NCBI RefSeq assembly: GCF_000633255.1
Contig: NZ_AYMJ01000031.1
Span: forward strand, 434,001-498,000
Length of the DNA: 64,000 nucleotides
Reading direction: 5' to 3'
From: Pseudomonas sp. H1h
GTDB lineage: Bacteria; Pseudomonadota; Gammaproteobacteria; Pseudomonadales; Pseudomonadaceae
The notes under the pieces: model-generated
What the model saw: the letters and a program-made list of their open reading frames with translations, nothing else
Database searches by the model: none
What the model was told of the DNA's origin: nothing
Part shown: positions 9,028 through 16,860 of the stretch, in pieces
How positions within the stretch are numbered: position 1 is the first letter of the stretch
How the letters are laid out: each line of letters starts with the position of its first letter
Position numbers and translations under genes: made by a program

Positions 9028-10104
9028 ATGCGCGATCGACTGTTGGCTGCGGAGAAAGTAAAGGCCATCGATTGGCGAGATGGCGCGCTCCACCTGCTGG
9101 ATCAGCGTATTTTGCCGTTCGAGGAAACCTGGATTGCCTACACCAGCGCCGCTGGCGTGGCTGAGGCAATTCGTTCGATGGTGGTGCGGGGCGCGCCGGC
9201 CATTGGCATCAGTGCGGCTTATGGCATCGTCCTCGCGGCCCGTGCGCGGATCGCCGAAGGTGGTGACTGGTACGCGGCGCTGGAAGAGGATTTCGCCTTG
9301 CTGGCCGACTCCCGCCCGACCGCAGTCAATCTGTTCTGGGCCCTTGGCCGCATGCACGATCGCCTGGATCGCCTGAAAGAAAACGCCGATCCGCTGGCGG
9401 CGCTGGAAGCCGAAGCTATCGCCATTCATGAAAGCGATCGCGAAGCCAACCTGACCATGGCCCAGCTCGGCGTCGATCTGATTCGCAAGCATCAGGGCAA
9501 TGCCCAGGCGATCCTGACCCACTGCAACACCGGTGCGCTGGCCACTGGCGGTTTCGGTACGGCGCTGGGGGTAATTCGTGCGGCGTACCTTGAAGGTATG
9601 GTGGAGCGGGTTTATGCCGACGAAACCCGGCCGTGGCTGCAGGGTTCGCGTCTGACCGCGTGGGAGTTGGCGAATGAAGGCATCCCGGTGACTCTCAATG
9701 CCGACTCCGCCGCCGCGCACATCATGAAGACCAAAGGCGTGACCTGGGTGATCGTCGGCGCTGACCGCATCACCGCCAATGGCGATGTGGCGAACAAGAT
9801 CGGTACCTATCAACTGGCGGTCAATGCCATGCACCACGGCGTGCGCTTCATGGTGGTGGCGCCGAGTTCGACCATCGACATGAATCTGGCCAGTGGCGAC
9901 GACATCCCGATCGAGGAGCGTGACGGCGCCGAACTGCTGGAAGTCGGTGGCAAGCGCGTCGGTGCAGACGTCGAGGCGTTCAACCCGGTGTTTGACGTGA
10001 CGCCGGCGGATCTGATCGATGCGATCGTGACCGAGAAAGGCATCGTCGAGCGTCCGGACACCGCGAAAATGGCCCAGTTGATGTGCCGCAAGCGCCTGCA
10101 TTGA
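9028..10104 (+). CDS. mtnA: Methylthioribose-1-phosphate isomerase
   Basis: The 358-residue protein belongs to the eIF-2B/MtnA family. It converts 5-methylthioribose-1-phosphate to the ribulose form in methionine salvage. The catalytic Cys lies in THCNTGALATGGFGTALG and the catalytic Asp in GADRITANGDVANKIGTYQL. VVRGAPAIGISAAYG near the N-terminus is the phosphate-binding region. It is divergent from mtaD across 108 bases, in which TATAAT at 8989-8994 is a possible -10 box with no clear -35. A REP pair follows the stop. The pairing with mtaD makes sense because deamination and phosphorolysis of methylthioadenosine feed this isomerase. Confidence 0.96.
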   Translation: MRDRLLAAEKVKAIDWRDGALHLLDQRILPFEETWIAYTSAAGVAEAIRSMVVRGAPAIGISAAYGIVLAARARIAEGGDWYAALEEDFALLADSRPTAVNLFWALGRMHDRLDRLKENADPLAALEAEAIAIHESDREANLTMAQLGVDLIRKHQGNAQAILTHCNTGALATGGFGTALGVIRAAYLEGMVERVYADETRPWLQGSRLTAWELANEGIPVTLNADSAAAHIMKTKGVTWVIVGADRITANGDVANKIGTYQLAVNAMHHGVRFMVVAPSSTIDMNLASGDDIPIEERDGAELLEVGGKRVGADVEAFNPVFDVTPADLIDAIVTEKGIVERPDTAKMAQLMCRKRLH

Positions 10105-10128
10105 CAGGTTCAGCAGCGGCGTCGGCCT

Positions 10129-10202
10129 CTTCGCGAGCAGGCTCGATCCCGCAGGTTTTGCATTCACTGCAGAACACTGTGGGAGCGAGCCTGCTCGCGA
10201 AA
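10129..10202. repeat. REP palindrome pair
   Basis: Inverted REP cores follow mtnA. The left copy has drifted (GCTCGATCCCGCAG instead of GCTCGCTCCCACAG), while the right copy, GTGGGAGCGAGCCTGCTCGCGA, is intact. Confidence 0.85.
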
Positions 10203-10527
10203 GGGGCTTAAAAGTCAATAAACATCCACAAACCAAGCCTCAAATCTGCATTCAAAGAAGCTCTGAGCCTCTCTCGTCCCCTTTACGCCTGTCATCGGTC
10301 AACTAACTATGCTCCATGCGCATCTGGGGGATAGGTGCGTGGCGGCTCTTGTGATAACATCCGGCGTTTTCCGAGGCAGCTTCACGGAGCTGTCTTTACT
10401 GCGCAAATCCACGATCCAATGTTGATTTGTCGTAAGTCGGCGCATGGCACTCAGCCTGCCCCGACGAGCTTCGTTCATCCCATATGGATATGACGAAGTT
10501 TCACCAGAAAAAGGAATCAGGCTTCTC
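10203..10527. other. gyrA upstream region
   Basis: These 325 bases between the REP element and gyrA hold no convincing gene. A frame open from 10444 into gyrA lacks GyrA similarity before the ATG at 10528. The gyrA promoter must be here; GATAAC at 10353-10358, preceded by TGT, is a weak extended -10 candidate without a clear -35. Confidence 0.4.
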
Positions 10528-13302
10528 ATGGGCGAACTGGCCAAAGAAATCCTCCCGGTCAATATCGAAGACGAGCTGAAACAGTCCTACCTCGACTACG
10601 CAATGAGCGTAATCGTCGGCCGTGCACTGCCGGATGCGCGCGATGGCCTCAAGCCCGTGCACCGTCGCGTACTGTTCGCGATGAGCGAGCTGGGCAATGA
10701 CTTCAACAAGCCGTACAAGAAATCTGCCCGTGTTGTCGGTGACGTGATCGGTAAGTATCACCCGCACGGTGATACCGCGGTGTACGACACCATCGTCCGC
10801 ATGGCTCAGCCTTTCTCCCTGCGCTACCTGCTGGTTGACGGTCAGGGCAACTTCGGTTCGGTCGACGGCGACAACGCCGCGGCCATGCGATACACCGAAG
10901 TGCGCATGACCAAGCTGGCACACGAGCTGCTGGCCGACCTGCACAAGGAAACCGTGGACTGGGTGCCGAACTACGACGGCACCGAACTGATCCCGGCGGT
11001 CATGCCGACCCGCGTGCCGAACCTGCTGGTCAACGGTTCCAGCGGTATCGCCGTGGGCATGGCGACCAACATTCCGCCGCACAACCTCGGTGAAGTCATC
11101 GACGGTTGCCTGGCCCTCATCGACAACCCCGAGCTGACCGTTGATGAGCTGATGCAATACATCCCCGGTCCGGACTTCCCGACTGCCGCGATCATCAACG
11201 GTCGCGCCGGCATCATCGAGGCCTATCGCACCGGTCGCGGCCGCATTTACATGCGCGCACGCTCGATCATCGAAGACATCGACAAGGTTGGTGGTCGTCA
11301 GCAGATCGTCATCACCGAATTGCCTTACCAACTGAACAAGGCGCGTCTGATCGAGAAGATCGCCGAGCTGGTAAAAGAGAAGAAGCTCGAAGGCATCACC
11401 GAACTGCGCGATGAGTCCGACAAGGACGGTATGCGCGTCGTGATCGAACTGCGTCGCGGTGAAGTGCCTGAGGTCATCCTCAACAACCTCTACGCCCAGA
11501 CCCAGCTGCAATCGGTATTCGGCATCAACATCGTTGCGCTGATCGACGGTCGTCCACGCATCCTTAACCTCAAGGATCTGCTGGAAGCCTTCGTTCGCCA
11601 CCGTCGCGAAGTGGTCACCCGTCGTACCGTGTTCGAACTGCGCAAGGCTCGGGAGCGTGGTCACATCCTCGAAGGCCAGGCCGTTGCCCTGTCGAACATC
11701 GACCCGGTCATTGCCCTGATCAAGGCTTCGCCGACCCCGTCGGAAGCGAAAGAAGCACTGGTCAGCACCCCGTGGGAATCCAGTGCCGTAGTGGCGATGG
11801 TTGAGCGTGCCGGTGCCGATTCGTGCCGTCCGGAAAACCTCGATCCGCAATACGGTCTGCGCGAAGGTAAATACTTCCTGTCGCCAGAGCAGGCGCAAGC
11901 CATTCTGGAGCTGCGTCTGCACCGTCTGACCGGTCTGGAACACGAGAAGCTGCTGGCCGAGTATCAAGAGATTCTCAACCAGATCGGCGAGCTGATCCGC
12001 ATCCTCAACAGCGCCGTGCGCCTGATGGAAGTGATCCGCGAAGAGCTGGAAGTGATCCGCGCCGAATACGGCGACGTGCGCCGCACCGAAATTCTCGATG
12101 CGCGTCTCGACCTCACCCTGGGTGACATGATCCCGGAAGAAGAGCGCGTCGTGACCATCTCCCACGGTGGCTACGCCAAGACCCAGCCGCTGGCTGCGTA
12201 CCAGGCTCAGCGTCGTGGCGGTAAAGGCAAGTCGGCCACTGGCGTCAAGGATGAGGACTACATTGCTCACCTGCTGGTTGCCAACAGCCACACCACGCTG
12301 CTGCTGTTCTCCAGCAAGGGCAAGGTGTACTGGCTCAAGACGTACGAAATTCCGGAAGCATCCCGTGCTGCCCGTGGCCGTCCGTTGGTCAACCTGTTGC
12401 CGTTGAGCGAAGGCGAATACATCACCACGATGCTGCCGGTCGATCTCGAGGCCATGAAGCGTCAGGCTGACGAAGAAGAGGCTGAAGGCGCCGAGGCTGA
12501 TGTAGAGGAAATCGAAAACAGCAACGAGACCGACGAAGAGCGTCGCGCGCGTATCAAGGCTGCTGACCGCAAGAAGGCTCCGTTCATCTTCATGTCGACC
12601 GCTAACGGTACTGTGAAGAAGACGCCGCTGGTGGCCTTCAGCCGTCAGCGCAGTGTCGGTCTGATCGCGCTGGAGCTGGACGAAGGCGATATCCTGATCT
12701 CCGCAGCCATCACTGATGGCGAGCAGGAAATCATGCTGTTCTCCGACGGCGGCAAAGTGACGCGCTTCAAGGAATCCGAAGTTCGTGCCATGGGCCGTAC
12801 CGCTCGTGGTGTGCGTGGCATGCGTCTGCCGGAAGGGCAGAAGCTGATTTCCATGTTGATTCCGGAAGAAGGCAGCGAAATTCTGACTGCATCCGAGCGC
12901 GGCTACGGCAAGCGTACAGCCATCTCCGAGTTCCCTGAGTACAAGCGTGGCGGCCAGGGCGTTATCGCTATGGTCAGCAACGAGCGTAACGGCCGTCTGG
13001 TCGGTGCGGTTCAGGTGCAGGATGGCGAAGAAATCATGCTGATCTCCGATCAGGGCACCCTGGTGCGTACCCGTGTCGACGAAGTGTCGAGCCTGGGTCG
13101 TAACACGCAGGGCGTGACCCTGATCAAACTGGCCAAGGATGAAACCCTGGTCGGTCTGGAGCGGGTTCAGGAGCCTTCGGAAGTCGAAGGTGAAGAGTTT
13201 GAAGGTGAAGAGGGTGAGGCGTTCGAAGGCAATGTCGTGATCGACGATGCTGCCGAAGACCAGCAACTCGACGCCGCAGCTGACGAAGAGCCGCAGGAAT
13301 AA
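10528..13302 (+). CDS. gyrA: DNA gyrase subunit A
   Basis: Starting at the ATG at 10528 (MGELAKEILPVNIEDELK, with AAGGA upstream), the protein is 924 residues. The catalytic Tyr is Y122 in AAMRYTE. In the quinolone-resistance region HPHGDTAVYD, residues 83 and 87 are Thr and Asp, the wild-type state for Pseudomonas, so no resistance substitution is seen at these sites. The C-terminal DNA-wrapping domain has the GyrA box QRRGGKG. An acidic insertion (EEEAEGAEADVEEIENSN) and an acidic C-terminal tail lengthen it relative to E. coli GyrA; such extensions are usual in Pseudomonas. A terminator follows directly. Confidence 0.98.
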   Translation: MGELAKEILPVNIEDELKQSYLDYAMSVIVGRALPDARDGLKPVHRRVLFAMSELGNDFNKPYKKSARVVGDVIGKYHPHGDTAVYDTIVRMAQPFSLRYLLVDGQGNFGSVDGDNAAAMRYTEVRMTKLAHELLADLHKETVDWVPNYDGTELIPAVMPTRVPNLLVNGSSGIAVGMATNIPPHNLGEVIDGCLALIDNPELTVDELMQYIPGPDFPTAAIINGRAGIIEAYRTGRGRIYMRARSIIEDIDKVGGRQQIVITELPYQLNKARLIEKIAELVKEKKLEGITELRDESDKDGMRVVIELRRGEVPEVILNNLYAQTQLQSVFGINIVALIDGRPRILNLKDLLEAFVRHRREVVTRRTVFELRKARERGHILEGQAVALSNIDPVIALIKASPTPSEAKEALVSTPWESSAVVAMVERAGADSCRPENLDPQYGLREGKYFLSPEQAQAILELRLHRLTGLEHEKLLAEYQEILNQIGELIRILNSAVRLMEVIREELEVIRAEYGDVRRTEILDARLDLTLGDMIPEEERVVTISHGGYAKTQPLAAYQAQRRGGKGKSATGVKDEDYIAHLLVANSHTTLLLFSSKGKVYWLKTYEIPEASRAARGRPLVNLLPLSEGEYITTMLPVDLEAMKRQADEEEAEGAEADVEEIENSNETDEERRARIKAADRKKAPFIFMSTANGTVKKTPLVAFSRQRSVGLIALELDEGDILISAAITDGEQEIMLFSDGGKVTRFKESEVRAMGRTARGVRGMRLPEGQKLISMLIPEEGSEILTASERGYGKRTAISEFPEYKRGGQGVIAMVSNERNGRLVGAVQVQDGEEIMLISDQGTLVRTRVDEVSSLGRNTQGVTLIKLAKDETLVGLERVQEPSEVEGEEFEGEEGEAFEGNVVIDDAAEDQQLDAAADEEPQE

Positions 13303-13313
13303 GCGGACAAGCG

Positions 13314-13345
13314 AGGGGGCGGATGAAAATTCGCCCCCTTGTTAT
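13314..13345 (+). terminator. Terminator of gyrA
   Basis: An 8-bp GC stem (AGGGGGCG at 13314-13321 pairing with CGCCCCCT at 13332-13339) with a loop of about 10 bases is followed by TGTTATTT, 12 bases after the gyrA stop. Confidence 0.85.
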
Positions 13346-13384
13346 TTGTCCGAACAGAAAGTTTGATGTCCAGGGCGACCCCTT

Positions 13385-13470
13385 GTGAGAGCGAGCCTGC
13401 TCGCGAATACAGGCGCTGCGGTACCTCTGAAGCACCGTGGTGATGCATTCGCGAGCAGGCTCGCTCCCAC
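13385..13470. repeat. REP palindrome pair
   Basis: Two inverted REP cores (GAGCGAGCCTGCTCGCGA type) lie between the gyrA terminator and serC. This is the last REP before a stretch of more than 32 kb without any. Confidence 0.9.
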
Positions 13471-13554
13471 AGATTTCCTGTCTCGGCAGGGGCCCTGTGT
13501 TGATTGATGTTGTGATTTATTGCGTGATACCACCAAATCAGAGCGAGATTGGAT

Positions 13555-14640
13555 GTGAGCAAGCGAGCCTATAACTTCTGTGCCGGTCCTGCGGCGCTTC
13601 CTGAAGCTGTCCTGCAACGTGCCCAGGGTGAACTCCTTGATTGGCATGGCAAGGGTCTGTCGGTCATGGAAATGAGCCATCGCAGTGATGAGTTCGTGTC
13701 CATTGCCAATCAGGCCGAGCAGGATCTGCGTGACCTGCTGAATATCCCGTCGAACTATAAAGTGCTGTTTCTGCAAGGTGGCGCCAGCCAGCAATTTGCG
13801 CAGATTCCACTGAACCTGCTGCCGGAAAACGGTTCTGCCGATTACATCGATACCGGCATCTGGTCGCAGAAAGCCATCGAAGAAGCCTCGCGCTACGGCC
13901 ACGTCAATGTTGCCGCTACCGCCAAGCCTTACGACTATTTCGCCATCCCGGGTCAGAGCGAGTGGAACCTGTCGAAAGACGCCGCTTATGTCCACTACGC
14001 GCCGAACGAAACCATCGGCGGCCTGGAATTCCAGTGGATCCCGGAAACCGGCGACGTACCACTGGTGGCTGACATGTCTTCGGACATCCTCTCGCGTCCG
14101 GTCGACATCTCGCGTTTCGGCATGATCTACGCCGGTGCCCAGAAGAACATCGGTCCGAGCGGCATCGTGGTCAACATCATCCGTGAAGACTTGCTGGGCA
14201 AGGCTCGTGCGCTGTGCCCGACCATGCTCGACTACAAGGTCGCGGCCGATAATGGCTCGATGTACAACACCCCGCCGACCCTGGCCTGGTACCTGTCCGG
14301 CCTGGTGTTCCAGTGGCTCAAAGAGCAGGGTGGCGTTGAGGCCATCGCCAGGCTCAATGACGCCAAGCAGCGCACACTGTACGACTTCATTGATGCCAGT
14401 GGCCTCTACAGCAACCCGATCAAGAAGTCGGACCGCTCGTGGATGAACGTGCCGTTCCGTCTGGCTGACGATCGCCTGGACAAGCCGTTCCTGGCGGGTG
14501 CCGACGAGCGCGGTCTGCTCAATCTCAAGGGCCATCGCTCCGTGGGCGGCATGCGCGCCTCCATCTACAACGCCGTCGACATCAACGCCGTCAATGCGCT
14601 GGTGGCGTACATGGCTGAATTCGAGAAGGAGCACGGCTGA
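13555..14640 (+). CDS. serC: Phosphoserine aminotransferase
   Basis: I place the start at the GTG at 13555, giving MSKRAYNFCAGPAALPEAV and 361 residues, the usual SerC length; a TTG at 13549 would add two residues. The enzyme makes 3-phosphoserine in serine synthesis and also acts in pyridoxal phosphate synthesis. The PLP lysine lies in YAGAQKNIGPSG, with MEMSHRS and FLQGGASQQF as cofactor and substrate motifs. It opens the aromatic/serine operon: its TGA overlaps the pheA ATG by one base (TGATG), so translation is probably coupled. Confidence 0.97.
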   Translation: MSKRAYNFCAGPAALPEAVLQRAQGELLDWHGKGLSVMEMSHRSDEFVSIANQAEQDLRDLLNIPSNYKVLFLQGGASQQFAQIPLNLLPENGSADYIDTGIWSQKAIEEASRYGHVNVAATAKPYDYFAIPGQSEWNLSKDAAYVHYAPNETIGGLEFQWIPETGDVPLVADMSSDILSRPVDISRFGMIYAGAQKNIGPSGIVVNIIREDLLGKARALCPTMLDYKVAADNGSMYNTPPTLAWYLSGLVFQWLKEQGGVEAIARLNDAKQRTLYDFIDASGLYSNPIKKSDRSWMNVPFRLADDRLDKPFLAGADERGLLNLKGHRSVGGMRASIYNAVDINAVNALVAYMAEFEKEHG

Positions 14641-15734
14641 TGTCCGAGCAAGAACTCAAGGCACTGCGCGTTCGCATTGATGCCCTCGACACCAAAGTCC
14701 TGGAGCTGATCAGTGAGCGTGCGCGTTGCGCCCAGGAAGTCGCGCGAGTAAAGATGGCCTCGCTGGCCGAGGGCGAAGTGCCGGTGTTCTATCGTCCTGA
14801 GCGCGAAGCTCAGGTGCTCAAGCGTGTGATGGAGCGCAATCAGGGGCCGCTGGGCAACGAAGAGATGGCGCGCTTGTTTCGCGAAATCATGTCCTCGTGC
14901 CTGGCCTTGGAGCAGCCGCTGAAAGTGGCTTATCTCGGCCCTGAAGGTACCTTCACGCAAGCTGCGGCCATGAAGCACTTCGGTCACGCGGTGATCAGCA
15001 AGCCGATGGCGGCGATCGATGAAGTGTTCCGTGAAGTGGCGGCGGGTGCGGTGAATTTTGGCGTGGTGCCGGTGGAGAACTCCACCGAAGGTGCGGTCAA
15101 CCACACCCTCGACAGCTTCCTCGAGCACGACATGGTGATCTGTGGTGAGGTCGAGTTGCGCATTCACCACCACCTGTTGGTCGGTGAAAACACCAAGACC
15201 GACAGCATCAGCCGCATCTACTCCCACGCCCAGTCGCTGGCCCAGTGCCGCAAGTGGCTGGACGCGCACTACCCGAATGTCGAGCGCGTCGCGGTGTCGA
15301 GCAACGCCGAAGCAGCCAAGCGGGTTAAAGGTGAGTGGAATTCGGCGGCGATTGCCGGCGACATGGCTGCAGGTTTGTATGGCTTGACGCGTCTGGCCGA
15401 GAAGATCGAAGACCGTCCGGACAACTCGACGCGCTTCCTGATGATCGGTAACCAGGAAGTGCCGCCGACCGGCGATGACAAGACTTCGATCATCGTTTCG
15501 ATGAGCAACAAGCCCGGTGCACTCCATGAGTTGCTGGTGCCGTTCCACGACAATGGCATCGACCTGACTCGTATCGAAACCCGTCCATCGCGCAGCGGCA
15601 AATGGACGTATGTGTTCTTCATTGACTTCGTCGGCCACCACCGCGACCCGTTGGTCAAAAGTGTGCTGGAAAAGATCAGTCAGGAAGCAGTGGCACTCAA
15701 AGTGCTGGGTTCCTACCCGAAAGCAGTTCTCTAA
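14640..15734 (+). CDS. pheA: Chorismate mutase / prephenate dehydratase (P-protein)
   Basis: The 364-residue bifunctional enzyme of phenylalanine synthesis has an AroQ-type chorismate mutase domain at about 1-90 (LRVRIDALDTKVLELISERA). The prephenate dehydratase domain spans about 95-270 (LGPEGTFTQAA; catalytic Thr-Arg-Phe in DNSTRFLMIG), and a C-terminal ACT domain (NKPGALHELLVPF and IETRPS) provides Phe feedback. The start overlaps serC by one base and hisC follows after 13 bases. Confidence 0.97.
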   Translation: MSEQELKALRVRIDALDTKVLELISERARCAQEVARVKMASLAEGEVPVFYRPEREAQVLKRVMERNQGPLGNEEMARLFREIMSSCLALEQPLKVAYLGPEGTFTQAAAMKHFGHAVISKPMAAIDEVFREVAAGAVNFGVVPVENSTEGAVNHTLDSFLEHDMVICGEVELRIHHHLLVGENTKTDSISRIYSHAQSLAQCRKWLDAHYPNVERVAVSSNAEAAKRVKGEWNSAAIAGDMAAGLYGLTRLAEKIEDRPDNSTRFLMIGNQEVPPTGDDKTSIIVSMSNKPGALHELLVPFHDNGIDLTRIETRPSRSGKWTYVFFIDFVGHHRDPLVKSVLEKISQEAVALKVLGSYPKAVL

Positions 15735-15747
15735 GGGGCGGTAGCAA

Positions 15748-16860
15748 ATGAGTGGCAATTTCCTCGCTCTGGCACAGCCGGGCGTGCAACAACTTTCGCC
15801 GTACGTTCCGGGCAAGCCTGTGGACGAACTGGCGCGCGAGCTGGATCTGGATCCGGCGAAAATCGTCAAACTGGCGAGCAACGAAAATCCGCTGGGCGCC
15901 AGTCCGAAAGCGCTGGCGGCAATCCGCGAAGAGCTGACCGAGCTGACCCGCTATCCGGACGGCAACGGCTTCGCGCTCAAATCCCTGCTGGCCGAGCAGT
16001 GCCGCGTCGAGCTCAATCAGGTGACGCTGGGCAACGGCTCCAACGACATTCTCGAGCTGGTGGCGCGCGCTTACCTGGCGCCGGGCCTGAACGCGGTATT
16101 CAGCGAGCACGCATTCGCCGTTTACCCGATTGCGACCCAGGCGGTCGGCGCTGAGGCCAAAGTGGTTGCGGCCAGAGATTGGGGGCATGACCTGCCTGCG
16201 ATGCTCGCGGCCATCGACGCCAACACTCGCGTGGTGTTCATCGCCAACCCGAACAACCCGACCGGCACCTGGTTCGGCGCTGAAGCGCTGGACGAGTTCC
16301 TGCAGGATGTGCCGGAGCATGTGCTGGTGGTGCTGGACGAGGCGTACATCGAGTACGCCGAAGGCAGCGATCTGCCGGACGGTCTGGACTTCCTTGCGGC
16401 GTATCCGAACCTGCTGGTGTCGCGCACCTTCTCCAAGGCCTATGGTCTGGCAGCGCTGCGCGTGGGTTATGGCCTGTCCACCGCTGTCGTGGCAGACGTG
16501 CTGAACCGCGTACGCCAGCCGTTCAACGTCAACAGCCTTGCCCTGGCTGCGGCCTGTGCAGCGCTGAAAGACGAAGAGTATCTGGCGCAAAGCCGTCAGC
16601 TCAACGAGGCCGGCATGCAGCAACTGCAGGCAGGTTTTCGGGAGCTGGGTCTGAGCTGGATCGAGTCCAAGGGCAACTTCATCTGTGTCGACCTCGGTCA
16701 GGTGGCAGCGCCGATTTTCCAGGGCCTTCTGCGTGAGGGCGTGATTGTGCGTCCGGTGGCCAATTACGGCATGCCGAACCACCTGCGGGTGACCATCGGT
16801 CTGCCGGCGGAAAACAGCCGCTTCCTCGAGGCGCTGCGTAAGGTTCTGGCTCGTGGGTGA
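15748..16860 (+). CDS. hisC: Histidinol-phosphate / aromatic aminotransferase
   Basis: This 370-residue class II PLP aminotransferase has LASNENPLGASPKA near the N-terminus, ANPNNPTGTW, and the PLP lysine in SRTFSKAYGLAALRVGYG. HisC-type enzymes convert imidazole-acetol phosphate and many also accept prephenate or phenylpyruvate. Its place between pheA and tyrA suggests an aromatic transaminase role as well; this is the hisC2 of Pseudomonas aromatic operons. Its stop lies inside the start region of the next gene. Confidence 0.93.
   Translation: MSGNFLALAQPGVQQLSPYVPGKPVDELARELDLDPAKIVKLASNENPLGASPKALAAIREELTELTRYPDGNGFALKSLLAEQCRVELNQVTLGNGSNDILELVARAYLAPGLNAVFSEHAFAVYPIATQAVGAEAKVVAARDWGHDLPAMLAAIDANTRVVFIANPNNPTGTWFGAEALDEFLQDVPEHVLVVLDEAYIEYAEGSDLPDGLDFLAAYPNLLVSRTFSKAYGLAALRVGYGLSTAVVADVLNRVRQPFNVNSLALAAACAALKDEEYLAQSRQLNEAGMQQLQAGFRELGLSWIESKGNFICVDLGQVAAPIFQGLLREGVIVRPVANYGMPNHLRVTIGLPAENSRFLEALRKVLARG

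Noticed and set aside
8920..10236. N-terminal extension of the mtaD frame to 883 codons
   Set aside because: This half is exactly antisense to mtnA; the conserved amidohydrolase begins at the ATG at 8919.
10768..10800. Possible quinolone resistance change in GyrA
   Set aside because: Thr83 and Asp87 are the normal Pseudomonas residues.
10501..13266. 921-codon frame antisense to gyrA
   Set aside because: An antisense shadow caused by the biased codons of gyrA.
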